The notes under the pieces were generated by a model. The model searched no databases. It saw nothing but the letters and a program-made list of their open reading frames with translations, and was not told where the DNA came from. A stretch of DNA of 64,000 nt, taken from contig JAWUZD010000010.1 of NCBI GenBank assembly GCA_034110465.1, positions 186,001 to 250,000 of the forward strand, given 5' to 3'. Below, piece by piece: positions 49,492-58,453 of this stretch. Source of the DNA: Aurantibacter sp034110465. GTDB taxonomy: Bacteria; Bacteroidota; Bacteroidia; Flavobacteriales; Flavobacteriaceae. How positions within the stretch are numbered: the stretch's first letter is position 1; every line of letters starts with the position of its first letter. The position numbers and the translations under genes were made by a program.

Positions 49492-51114
49492 ATGAAATCA
49501 CCTAATAAAACATATACATTGGTCGTATTTGTTATGATGCTTTCAACATTAAGTGTTTGGTCTCAAACTAATAAAAGTTTTACTCGTTTTTATTTTAAAT
49601 TAAGCTCTGAACTAGAATTTACTTCACCAAAAAAAGTTTTAACACATTCAGAATTAAGTAATCTTAATGCTAGTTATGAGTTTAATATTAATAACGCATA
49701 CACTTTCACTAAAGCTGAAATCGAAAAGCTTTCAAACTTATCTAAAACAAATTTCACGCTAAAAAATACTTTTAGGATAGAAGGCTTTTTTACGGAAATA
49801 GAAAAAGAACTCTTTTTAAATACGTTAAAAAAAACAGACAAATTACTTTATGCTTATAGTGCCAATACTTTACCAATAAAACCACCGCACGACATAAGTC
49901 CAACAACTACAAATTTTGAATCTAACCAAGGTTATATTGAAATTAATCCTGGAATGAATATAAGATATGCATGGAATAATGGAATTAATGGTGCTAATAT
50001 AAATATTAGAGCTGTAGAATATGGAATAAATACAAACCATGAAGATTTAGATCATCAAAATGCCAGTTTAGCTCCTGGAACTACAATAAATTCTGCAGCA
50101 ACCACAGCTTATACAGAACACGGAAGCGCTGTAGCAGGAATTGTTTTTGCAGATAAAGGCACTTATGGAATTAGCGGCATTGCATATAATGCAAACGACT
50201 ATATTTTATATCCAGAATGGACAGAAGAATATGGTTACAATAGAGTAACGGCAACCTCTAATGCTATTGCTAATTCTACTGCTGGAGATATAGTTATTTT
50301 TGAAATGCAAACTGGTGGCCAAAACGGAGAATTTGTTTTAGCTGAATATGAACAAGCTATTTGGGATCTAACTAAAGCTGCATCGGATGCAGGTATTATT
50401 ATTTTAGCTGCTGCTGGAAATGGAAATGAAAACTTAGATGATTCATTCTACGATTCCTATAACGCGCGTGGCGATAGTGGCGCATTTATTATAGGTGCTG
50501 GAAGTTCTGATTTAAATCATAATAAAATGAGCTTTTCAACTTATGGTTCACGAGTAAATATTCATGGTTGGGGACAAAATGTTTATGCTACTGCAAATTA
50601 CGCTTCGTCTATTGTTTTTGGAGGTGATTTTAATCAATCTTATTATCCATATTTTTCTGGAACAAGTTCCGCAACTGCAACTTTAGGAGGTTTTACAGCT
50701 GTATTACAATCTTATTATCTAGCACAAACTGGTAATTATATGTCGCCAGCTGCAATGCGTACTTTAATAATAAATACTGGAATTTCTCAAGGAACTGGTG
50801 GAAATATTGGACCATTACCAAATATGGAAGCTGCAATTATTAGCTTAAATAATACGCTAGGTTTGAGCAGTACTAAATTTGATAATGATTTTTATATGTA
50901 TCCAAATCCTGCAAAATCAATTTTAAATATTAAAACCAAAGCTAATAGTTCTAAAAACATTCGCATCTACTCTATTTTAGGTCAAAAAATTAAAGAGATT
51001 AATTCTAACAATTCTCATTCAATAATAAATTTAAGCTCATTTTCTAAAGGTATTTATTTAGTAAAAATAAAAAGTGATGACAAAACAGTTAGCAAAAAGT
51101 TAATCATTAATTAA
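49492..51114 (+). CDS. secreted S8 (subtilisin-like) peptidase with T9SS sorting domain
   Basis: A 540-aa secreted serine protease. Signal peptide LVVFVMMLSTLSVWSQ; a propeptide-like region follows to about residue 150. Catalytic residues: His210 in TEHGSAVAGI, Ser392 in SGTSSATATLG and the oxyanion Asn310 in AAAGNGNENL. At the place of the usual catalytic Asp (VIDSG) the sequence has AVEYGINTNHEDL with Glu176. The C-terminal 80 residues are a type A type-IX secretion sorting domain (MYPNPAKSILNI, then GQKIKEI, then GIYLVKIKSDDKTVSKKLI). It is therefore exported and attached or released by T9SS. A housekeeping or nutritional role is likely; target unknown. T9SS machinery is not in the window. 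Confidence 0.88.
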   Translation: MKSPNKTYTLVVFVMMLSTLSVWSQTNKSFTRFYFKLSSELEFTSPKKVLTHSELSNLNASYEFNINNAYTFTKAEIEKLSNLSKTNFTLKNTFRIEGFFTEIEKELFLNTLKKTDKLLYAYSANTLPIKPPHDISPTTTNFESNQGYIEINPGMNIRYAWNNGINGANINIRAVEYGINTNHEDLDHQNASLAPGTTINSAATTAYTEHGSAVAGIVFADKGTYGISGIAYNANDYILYPEWTEEYGYNRVTATSNAIANSTAGDIVIFEMQTGGQNGEFVLAEYEQAIWDLTKAASDAGIIILAAAGNGNENLDDSFYDSYNARGDSGAFIIGAGSSDLNHNKMSFSTYGSRVNIHGWGQNVYATANYASSIVFGGDFNQSYYPYFSGTSSATATLGGFTAVLQSYYLAQTGNYMSPAAMRTLIINTGISQGTGGNIGPLPNMEAAIISLNNTLGLSSTKFDNDFYMYPNPAKSILNIKTKANSSKNIRIYSILGQKIKEINSNNSHSIINLSSFSKGIYLVKIKSDDKTVSKKLIIN

Positions 51115-51152
51115 AATTTGCTTAAAACAGCATTAATACTACTTTAAATTTA

Positions 51153-51160
51153 TAGGTTTG
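51153..51160 (+). promoter_or_regulatory. -7 box TAGGTTTG for the DUF5686 gene
   Basis: Exact TAnnTTTG, 54 nt before the ATG at 51215. Confidence 0.45.
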
Positions 51161-51214
51161 TTCTAATAGGCAACCATTTTACTTCAATTTACGTCTTTAC
51201 AATAAAACCAACTT

Positions 51215-53683
51215 ATGATTAGAGTTCTATCTATTTGCATTTTTTTAATGTCAACTTTATTTTTAAATGCACAAGTAAAAGGAAAAGTGACCTCTGCCAG
51301 TAATGACATTTTACCTGTTGTCAATATTTTTATTGAGAATACTTATATTGGAACCACTACAAACAACGATGGTTTATATGAGTTAGAGCTAGAAAAACTA
51401 GGAACTTACACGTTTGTTTTTCAATATTTAGGTTTTAAAACACTTAAAAAAGAAGTTATAATCTCTAGTTTTCCTTTTGAATTAAATGCAGTACTTGAAG
51501 AAGAATCTGTTAATTTAAACGAAGTTGTAATCAACTCTAAAATAAATCCTGCACATGCAATAATTAGAGCTGCAATAGCAAAACGTAAAGAAAACTTAAA
51601 ACAGCAAAATACATTTACTGCTAATTTTTATTCTCGAGGATTAATAAAACTTTTAAATGCGCCAGAAAAAATTCTAGGTCAAGAAATAGGAGATCTGGAA
51701 GGTAATTTAGACTCTACAAGGCAAGGTGTTATTTACTTATCCGAAACCGTTTCTAAATTAGAATATCAATATCCTAACGATTTAAAAGAAACTATAGTTG
51801 CCAGTAAAGTAAGTGGAAACAATAATGGCTTTAGTTTTAATAGTGCTAGCGATACTAATTTTAATTTCTACAACAACACTTTTGAGCTAGGTGAACAAAT
51901 AGTTTCTCCCATATCAAACAATGCGTTTAGTTATTATAATTATAAACTTTTAGGGGATTTTTATGAAGATGGGGTTTTAATTAATAAAATTGAAATAAAA
52001 CCTAAAAGAGAAAACGATAAAGCTTTTACCGGTATTATATATATTGTAGAAGATAATTGGAGCCTTTATGGTGTAAATGTTTCTATTACAGGAAAACAAA
52101 CAGGAATTACACCAGTAAACACCTTTAAACTAAAACAATCTTATACGTTTTCTAAAGTAGATAATATTTGGGCTAAAATATCGCAAACTTTTGATTTTGA
52201 TTTTGGATTCTTTGGTTTTGAAGGCGAAGGAAAATATACGGTTGTTTTTAGCGATTATAATTTTAATCCAGAATTTGAAAAGAAGAATTTTACCCGTCAA
52301 GTTTTATCTTTTGAAGATAATGCAAATAAAAAAGATTCAACCTATTGGAGTTTAAAAAGACAAGTTCCATTAACATTAGAAGAGTCTACAGATTATGTAA
52401 AAAAAGATAGTGTTGAAGTGGTTAGAAACTCAAAACCATACCTAGATTCTATAGATAGAAAAAACAATAAATTCAAATTAGGTAGTTTGTTAAGTGGTTA
52501 TACTTATAAAAATTCAGATAAAAAATGGTCTTTAGGATTTACATCTCCATTAGAGAAAATAAGTTTTAATACCGTACAAGGATGGAATAGCGAATTGGGC
52601 TTTAATTTTACTAAAAACATAGATAAATACAAACGCTTTTTTAAAGTAAGTACAGCTATTTCATATGGAGAAGCAGAAGATAGATTAAGAGCTAGAGGAC
52701 AAATATTCTATAAATTTAATAGTATTAAAAGACCAATACTTAATATTTCTGGTGGTACTAAAGCGGTTCAATTTAATGGTAACAACCCTATTTCTAATAT
52801 TGAAAATATGATTAGCACCTTATTTTTTGAAGATAATTATATGAAATTGTATGATAAGACTTATGCCACTTTAAACTATTCTCAAGAAGTCTTTAATGGG
52901 TTAAATCTTAGTACAGGCTTAGATTACGAACGCAGAAAAGCACTCGTTAACAATTCGGATTACGTTACAATTAACCAAAGTAATGATGTTTACACAAGCA
53001 ACAATCCTTTAAACGAAAACGCAACTAATGTTCCAGCTTTTAAAACGCATGAACTCTATAAATTTAGACTAAACGCTAGAATTAATTTTGCTCAGAATTA
53101 CTTAAGTTATCCAGATGGAAAATACAATATGCCTAATTCTAAATATCCAACACTTTATTTAGGCTATAAAAAAGGGTTTAATGGATCTAATATAAATTAT
53201 AACTTTGATGAATTTAATGCCACTTTAAAACAACGCTTTAACCTTGGTGCAACAGGAGAATTTAATTATAATTTAAAAGGAGGACTTTTTAATAATGCTG
53301 AAAATATATCGTTTATAGATTACAACCATTTTAACGGAAATCAAACACACGTTATAACTATAACAGATGGAAATTATATAAACACCTTTAAGAACCTACC
53401 TTATTATGGATTAAGCACTAATACTAATTATGCAGAATTCCATTCTGAACATAACTTTAAAGGTTTTATAATGAATAAAATTCCAGTCCTAAACAAACTT
53501 AATTTTAATTTAATTGCTGGTGCTAAATTTATTAGTTCTGAAGCCTATAAACCTTACTCGGAATTTTCTATTGGATTAGATAATATTGGTTTTGGAAAAT
53601 ACCGTTTTTTACGTGTAGATTATGTGCGTTCTTACCAAAGCGGTTTTTTAAACGATGCAGTTATGTTTGGGATTAGCTTGTAG
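51215..53683 (+). CDS. DUF5686 and CarboxypepD_reg-like outer-membrane protein
   Basis: An 822-aa exported outer-membrane protein. The signal peptide ends near LFLNAQ. Residues about 20-105 are a CarboxypepD_reg-like domain (NIFIENTYIGTTTNNDGLYE, then LGFKTLKKEV). The rest belongs to DUF5686: an N-terminal helical/beta module with ARAIIRAAIAKRKENL-like residues (here AIIRAAIAKRKENLK) and a long region of alternating beta-strands that ends with an aromatic-rich FLRVDYVRSYQSGF. That C-terminus is typical of a beta-barrel. The function of the family is not defined; it is common in Bacteroidetes and probably handles surface ligands. Confidence 0.87.
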   Translation: MIRVLSICIFLMSTLFLNAQVKGKVTSASNDILPVVNIFIENTYIGTTTNNDGLYELELEKLGTYTFVFQYLGFKTLKKEVIISSFPFELNAVLEEESVNLNEVVINSKINPAHAIIRAAIAKRKENLKQQNTFTANFYSRGLIKLLNAPEKILGQEIGDLEGNLDSTRQGVIYLSETVSKLEYQYPNDLKETIVASKVSGNNNGFSFNSASDTNFNFYNNTFELGEQIVSPISNNAFSYYNYKLLGDFYEDGVLINKIEIKPKRENDKAFTGIIYIVEDNWSLYGVNVSITGKQTGITPVNTFKLKQSYTFSKVDNIWAKISQTFDFDFGFFGFEGEGKYTVVFSDYNFNPEFEKKNFTRQVLSFEDNANKKDSTYWSLKRQVPLTLEESTDYVKKDSVEVVRNSKPYLDSIDRKNNKFKLGSLLSGYTYKNSDKKWSLGFTSPLEKISFNTVQGWNSELGFNFTKNIDKYKRFFKVSTAISYGEAEDRLRARGQIFYKFNSIKRPILNISGGTKAVQFNGNNPISNIENMISTLFFEDNYMKLYDKTYATLNYSQEVFNGLNLSTGLDYERRKALVNNSDYVTINQSNDVYTSNNPLNENATNVPAFKTHELYKFRLNARINFAQNYLSYPDGKYNMPNSKYPTLYLGYKKGFNGSNINYNFDEFNATLKQRFNLGATGEFNYNLKGGLFNNAENISFIDYNHFNGNQTHVITITDGNYINTFKNLPYYGLSTNTNYAEFHSEHNFKGFIMNKIPVLNKLNFNLIAGAKFISSEAYKPYSEFSIGLDNIGFGKYRFLRVDYVRSYQSGFLNDAVMFGISL

Positions 53684-53704
53684 ATAAGTAAGACTTAAAA
53701 CACA

Positions 53705-53766
53705 AACTTTACCCTTTATTTATTATAACTTAGTATAATTTTTTGATATAAAACATTAAAACGTAT
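53705..53766 (+). repeat. islet-flanking element, copy A2 (upstream of the 152-aa gene)
   Basis: AACTT, then a diverged segment, then the 23-nt string TGATATAAAACATTAAAACG TAT (53744-53766), identical to A1. It lies 29 nt before the ATG at 53796, the same distance as A1 to its gene (31 nt). Confidence 0.65.
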
Positions 53767-53795
53767 CTATACAATATCGTTATCTAAAATTACCA

Positions 53796-54254
53796 ATGAC
53801 TAAAGAGGAAGAAATGGAAGCAAGAAGAAACTGGAGATTTAGATGGCTAAATTTAATTTTTGAATTTTCTCATCTAGAATATCAAAAGGGGCTTTGGCTT
53901 GATAAAAAGTATCCTGATGAAGTAGGCTGGTTCGCTGAAGATATTTGTCAATACTTTGATGATCTTTATTTAGATGACAATTATAAATATCAATTAGAAA
54001 ACTCTACAATATCTAATCAAGAATATTCTATTATTAAAGAATTTCATTTTGAACTCGATAAATTTGTTGAGAAGACAAATAAACTTGGAGATAAATTCAA
54101 TGAGAAGGAAATTCTTGAAAACAAAGAATGGATTAAATTATGTGAACTTGGAAGAATCGCTTGGTACGGACTTAAACTTTTGATTTCCAACCCAACTGAA
54201 AAAGAACATATGGAAGGAATAGAACAAAATTATTTAGAAGTAAAAAGTAAATAA
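53796..54254 (+). CDS. hypothetical protein, accessory islet
   Basis: A 152-aa soluble protein with no signal peptide or membrane segment. It is rich in Trp, Glu and Lys with helical character: RNWRFRWLNLIFEFSHLEYQ, GLWLDKKYPDEVGWFAEDIC, QYFDDLYLDD and WIKLCELGRIAWYGLKLLIS. I do not recognise a characterised family; the compact helical and acidic composition would suit an immunity- or SMI1-like protein, but nothing proves it. No toxin gene is adjacent. It is bracketed by A2 and B2, inverted copies of the element also flanking the MORN and GNAT genes, so it was probably acquired as a unit. Confidence 0.75.
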   Translation: MTKEEEMEARRNWRFRWLNLIFEFSHLEYQKGLWLDKKYPDEVGWFAEDICQYFDDLYLDDNYKYQLENSTISNQEYSIIKEFHFELDKFVEKTNKLGDKFNEKEILENKEWIKLCELGRIAWYGLKLLISNPTEKEHMEGIEQNYLEVKSK

Positions 54255-54312
54255 CAAAGAACTGGAGTAAAAAAAACTCTTTTCTTGATTAATTTTAAAC
54301 AATATTATATTG

Positions 54313-54340
54313 AGCTCAAAAGAATTTTCATTTTTGAGCT
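54313..54340 (+). terminator. possible terminator after the 152-aa gene
   Basis: Nine-base stem AGCTCAAAA / TTTTGAGCT with a 10-nt loop; the following tract TTACTTATAT is T-rich but interrupted. Confidence 0.5.
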
Positions 54341-54576
54341 TTACTTATATATATCTGAGTTGTTTTAATAGCAATGAAACGTGAGTTTCATCTTATGGTA
54401 AATTATATTTACTATAGTAAAACACTTTGATCTAAAAACTTATTTGTTACCGCTATAATACTAAACATTAACTCTTTCTTTTGTTTACTGAGCATTATTA
54501 AGTACTGTTACAAACCTATTATATTAAAATAATTGTTTTGCAATAGCTAGTTTTAAGACACACAAATCATACACAA

Positions 54577-54604
54577 ACACATTAAACGAACTTCCTACAA
54601 ATAC
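54577..54604 (-). repeat. islet-flanking element, copy B2 (downstream of the 152-aa gene)
   Basis: Contains ACACATTAAACGAAC, identical to the same stretch in B1. On the minus strand it reads GTATTTGTAGGAAGTTCGTT and onward, resembling the 5' part of the A elements. Inverted relative to A2. Confidence 0.6.
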
Positions 54605-54627
54605 ACTTCTGATTATTATATAATATT

Positions 54628-56088
54628 TTACTGACCTCTATAAAAAATAACAGTACTAAAGGTTTTAAAAAAGATGTTAAGGTCTAAAAGAAAACTTCTG
54701 TGCTTAATATAATATAAATCGTATTGAAGTTTTACTAAGCTATCATCGTAACTGGAACCATAACGAGATTTTACTTGTGCCCAACCTGTTAAACCAGGTT
54801 TTACAATATGTCTGGTTTGATAAAAAGGTATACTTTCGGATAGTTCTGTTACAAATTCTGGTCGTTCCGGTCTTGGTCCCACAACACTCATATCGCCTTT
54901 TAAAATATTATAAAATTGTGGCAATTCATCAAACCTAGATTTCCTTAAGAATCGTCCAAAAAGCGTAACTCTTGTATCATTTTTTTCAGCCCAAACTGCG
55001 CCATCTTTTTCGGCTTCTACAATCATTGATCTTAACTTGTATATTTTAAAGTTTTTCGCATTTTTACCAACTCTATACTGGCTATAAAATAAAGGGCCAC
55101 GATTTGCTATTAAATTTCCTATTAAAATTACAGGTAATACTAACAAAGATAAAGTGACACCAACAAAAGCAACAATAATATCTAAAGTTCGACGGCTTGC
55201 TAGATATAATCTATTTTTATTATTTCTACTAAAAGGAAAATATTTATAAAAATCTTTACCTACGTATTGAACCGGTACACGAAACGTCATATCTTCATAC
55301 GCTTGTGTATATTCTTTTATAGGAAACCCATTTTCTAACAACAACAACAAATCTGAATATAACTGAGATGTAATTGCTTCAGAATCGTAAGTGGCAACCA
55401 CAATTTCAGATATTTTCTGTTCTTCAATTGTCTTCAAAAAATCTGAAGGTAAATACTCATTAATTTTTTTGAATTTTTTTGGTGAGTTTTCGTGTTTTTC
55501 ACAATTTATAAATCCTATAATCTTATAGTTTGGATCTGCAGATTGTAAGGTTTTGTATATACCTTTAATGTTAGACATTTCTCCTACTAAAAGCACACGT
55601 TTATAAAATCTAGGTGATGAAACCAATGTAATATATGCATATCTCCACAACAATAAAGGTGTGAAAATTGCTAAAAAAAAATATAAAATCTGTAATCTAT
55701 TATCTGGTAAAGATGGCGTAAAATATGGTGTTAGTAAATAAAATAAAACTGTTATTGATGCAGTAAGTGCAATACTTGTTGTTATAGTTTCAATTTTACT
55801 TGATTTTTGTAAATCGTATAACTCAAAAATAGTTCCGAATAAAATTAAATAACAGCCAAGAATAAAAACACATACCAAATTTTGGCTATCCAGTTTTATG
55901 TAATTGAAATCAAAAACCTGATTTAATAAAAACAGAGACAATCCAACAAAAAACAAGTCAAAAACACGTAAGAGTATTTTACGTTCCGAAACTTCAAAAT
56001 GAATATTTTTGTTTTGAGTCAAATCTAAATTAAGTTTGTTATTTTGTAAATGAAGTAAAACTAGATAAGAAAACCTAATATAGTGCAT
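54628..56088 (-). CDS. polyprenyl glycosylphosphotransferase (WcaJ/WbaP-like)
   Basis: Initiating enzyme of exopolysaccharide or O-antigen synthesis: transfers a sugar-1-phosphate from UDP-sugar to undecaprenyl phosphate at the inner membrane. The 486-aa protein has an N-terminal block of about four helices, a Rossmann-like CoA_binding_3 region, a fifth helix (TLDIIVAFVGVTLSLLVLPV) and the catalytic domain. The latter shows GPLFYSQYRVGKNAKNF, KLRSM, RFDELPQFYNILKGDMSVVG, PRPERPEF and KPGLTGWAQV. The Asp-Glu of RFDELPQ and the PRP motif are intact. It is the last gene of the tightly packed minus-strand operon entering from the right edge. Which sugar it transfers is not predictable. Confidence 0.93.
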   Translation of the reverse strand: MHYIRFSYLVLLHLQNNKLNLDLTQNKNIHFEVSERKILLRVFDLFFVGLSLFLLNQVFDFNYIKLDSQNLVCVFILGCYLILFGTIFELYDLQKSSKIETITTSIALTASITVLFYLLTPYFTPSLPDNRLQILYFFLAIFTPLLLWRYAYITLVSSPRFYKRVLLVGEMSNIKGIYKTLQSADPNYKIIGFINCEKHENSPKKFKKINEYLPSDFLKTIEEQKISEIVVATYDSEAITSQLYSDLLLLLENGFPIKEYTQAYEDMTFRVPVQYVGKDFYKYFPFSRNNKNRLYLASRRTLDIIVAFVGVTLSLLVLPVILIGNLIANRGPLFYSQYRVGKNAKNFKIYKLRSMIVEAEKDGAVWAEKNDTRVTLFGRFLRKSRFDELPQFYNILKGDMSVVGPRPERPEFVTELSESIPFYQTRHIVKPGLTGWAQVKSRYGSSYDDSLVKLQYDLYYIKHRSFLLDLNIFFKTFSTVIFYRGQ

Positions 56089-56133
56089 AAAGTTACGTTT
56101 TATTAGCTAAAAAGCAATCTACAGAATACTATA

Positions 56134-57144
56134 TTATTTTAAGAGATTTAACCATAAACTCTTAACTATCTGCCAATCAAAACTTTCGGATTTTTCTCTA
56201 GCTTTTTTAATTAACAAGTCTCTTTTCTCTTTATTATGGTGTAAATCTAAAATTGCTGAGGCAAATTCATCTTCTGAATTAGGGTTTACTAATACACCAT
56301 TTTTATTTTGATCTATTAAGTTTGGTAATCCTCCAACATTTGTAGAAACTATTGGAAAACCTAATGCCATTGCCTCTATAACACTTACAGGCATATTATC
56401 GAAGTTAGTCGTATTAATAAAATAATTAGACTCTTTAGACAATTCTATCCATTCTGATTTTGTTAATTTACCTGTAAATCTAACCTCTAAATCTAGTTCT
56501 GTTGCAAATGCTTTTGTTTCTAAAAGTGAACCATCGTTATCTGGACCAACCATACACAAAGAGGTTTTGTAACCTTTGTCTTTCAATATTTTTAAAATAG
56601 AAACTGCTAATTTTGGATGATATAATTTTGAAAAAGATCTAACCCATAATAATTCTATTGAGTTATATTCTTTTTCTATTACAGGGTATTTTTCAATTTC
56701 TATAGTATTGGGAATTACTTGAATATTATTATAACCTAATGCTTCAAAACTAATTTTTGTATAGTTAGAAGGTGCTATATTTTTGAATGCATATTTAAAA
56801 ATTGAACGACTTAATTTAGGCGATTTACTTAAACGGCTAGGTAAATTTCCACCATGTAAAATTGGAATATATTTTAATTTAAATAATCTACAAAGTTGGC
56901 TAATTACAAATGCGAAATAAAAATTTAGTGTGCTATATGTGTCTATTAAAACATAATCTATTTTATTGCGATTTAAAACAAGTACGAGTACCATATCAAA
57001 CAACCTAAAAACCATGTTTTTATATGAAGAAGCATAAGTAACTTTGTAAGTTAATAATTCTAAATTACGTCCTAATGTTTCTATGGTAGTTACCGTTTTA
57101 TTCTTGCTCGATAACTTGTTTCCTATGTATAACAGGTTTTTCAT
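56134..57144 (-). CDS. glycosyltransferase family 4
   Basis: A 336-aa GT-B enzyme. MKNLLYIGNKLSSKNKTVTT opens the acceptor lobe. IELLWVRSFSKLYHPKLAV begins the nucleotide-sugar lobe, and EAMALGFPIVSTNVGGLPNL holds the E-x7-E donor site. ESFDWQIVKSLWLNLL ends it. The start at 57144 overlaps the ligase gene by 47 bases; the N-terminal motif supports that start, so the overlap is real. It is part of the glycan operon and probably adds one residue of the repeat unit. Confidence 0.9.
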   Translation of the reverse strand: MKNLLYIGNKLSSKNKTVTTIETLGRNLELLTYKVTYASSYKNMVFRLFDMVLVLVLNRNKIDYVLIDTYSTLNFYFAFVISQLCRLFKLKYIPILHGGNLPSRLSKSPKLSRSIFKYAFKNIAPSNYTKISFEALGYNNIQVIPNTIEIEKYPVIEKEYNSIELLWVRSFSKLYHPKLAVSILKILKDKGYKTSLCMVGPDNDGSLLETKAFATELDLEVRFTGKLTKSEWIELSKESNYFINTTNFDNMPVSVIEAMALGFPIVSTNVGGLPNLIDQNKNGVLVNPNSEDEFASAILDLHHNKEKRDLLIKKAREKSESFDWQIVKSLWLNLLK

Positions 57145-58453
57145 TTACAAAATGTAATAAGGTTAATGCGTAAATAAATGCTGGTGCAGCTATTCGCATT
57201 GATGAATGATTAACTGTTGAAAGCCAAAACAAATAGAATGAAAAGAAAAATAAATTCTGCCTATTTCTTAAATGAAATAACAATGGAGTGATTAATAAAA
57301 TTAAGAATGCTAGAACACCTAAAAGGCCATGTTCTGATATAATTCTACTTATTTCATTGTGTGTTGCAACATGTAAACCTGTTTCCTCAAAACGTAACTG
57401 TTTTACTCGACCAACTCCAACTCCAAAAAATGGATTTTCAAGGAATTGATTAAACTCAAATTCTAACAAACTACCTCTACCAGTTGTAATATCATCTTTG
57501 ACTACTCCTGTTGCATTTTGATTTGCATATCTTTTATCAATAAAACCATTTGTTTGAGAAGAAGAAATTATCCAAGTAGCTGCACCTAATATAATTAAAC
57601 CTATAAAAGATAATCCAATTCTTCTACGTTTTTTAGCTTTTGCAATCAGAAAATAAAAAAATAAAAAAGCAAGTATCATTATAAGTGCTGTTAAAACGCC
57701 TCCTCGACTAAAAGTAACTATTGCTCTAAAAGTTACCAAACCAAGAAGAACTAGATCAATTCCTTTAGAAAAAACTATTTTTGAAAAATAAAAATATCTT
57801 GTAGTAAGAATAAACATTGCTAATCCTAAAACAGTTGCTACTTGATTAGGACCAAAACCTCCTGAAGCAGTATAGTTAGATCCTGTACCTGTAATAATTT
57901 CAGATACATTTGGATTAAAAACAAATAAATAAACAACTATACTTATTAAAGGATAAAGCAAATAATTTAATAATTTTAAAAGTTCATCTTTTGTTATTTT
58001 TAAACCATAAACAAAAATTGCTGCAATTCCTAAACAATAAGGTCCGCTTAAATTAAAGGCAATCGCTTTTCTTACGTTTAAACCATAATCTATCATATAT
58101 AAAGAAAGGTATATACTTGGAACTAGTAACAATAAGTAAAAAATATAAATTATAGATCTTGAGTAAAAACCTTTAGAAAAAATTCCACATACCGAAAATA
58201 CAATAACAAGATATTTACTTGCTTCATAAAACAAGACTCCACCAGTCATTCTTAATAAAACTTCTACACTTGTTATATAAGCACAAGCATACAAAAAGAT
58301 AATGGCTCTTTTATTTGGTGCTACTAAATATGCTTTTCTAAAAAAGAAACATATAATTAGTAACAAATATAAATCTCCTAAAGACTTAAAAAAAAACATA
58401 AACACGCCTATTAAAGCATGTAAACCTAACATTTTAAGATGATTTACATTCAT
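57098..58453 (-). CDS. O-antigen ligase/polymerase family protein (Wzy_C)
   Basis: A 451-aa membrane protein with about 11-12 helices, of the WaaL/Wzy superfamily, which either ligates O-antigen to lipid A-core or polymerises repeat units. The large periplasmic loop carries ENPFFGVGVGRVKQLRFEET and THNEISRIISEHGLLGVLAF, the Wzy_C signature with the conserved His. The preceding loop has FSRGGVLTALIMI, typical of polymerases. WaaL and Wzy cannot be told apart by sequence at this level. Its position inside an EPS operon with a WcaJ-like enzyme favours a Wzy role. Confidence 0.85.
   Translation of the reverse strand: MNVNHLKMLGLHALIGVFMFFFKSLGDLYLLLIICFFFRKAYLVAPNKRAIIFLYACAYITSVEVLLRMTGGVLFYEASKYLVIVFSVCGIFSKGFYSRSIIYIFYLLLLVPSIYLSLYMIDYGLNVRKAIAFNLSGPYCLGIAAIFVYGLKITKDELLKLLNYLLYPLISIVVYLFVFNPNVSEIITGTGSNYTASGGFGPNQVATVLGLAMFILTTRYFYFSKIVFSKGIDLVLLGLVTFRAIVTFSRGGVLTALIMILAFLFFYFLIAKAKKRRRIGLSFIGLIILGAATWIISSSQTNGFIDKRYANQNATGVVKDDITTGRGSLLEFEFNQFLENPFFGVGVGRVKQLRFEETGLHVATHNEISRIISEHGLLGVLAFLILLITPLLFHLRNRQNLFFFSFYLFWLSTVNHSSMRIAAPAFIYALTLLHFVNEKPVIHRKQVIEQE

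Larger units (their letters stand above)
54255..54627. other. 373-nt intergenic stretch without a gene
   Basis: No credible ORF, tRNA or protein remnant on either strand. It contains a possible terminator (54313-54340), a small TGAAAC-GTGA-GTTTCA hairpin near 54380 and the flanking element B2 near the right end. The rest is AT-rich with no repeated signal that I can see. Confidence 0.7.
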
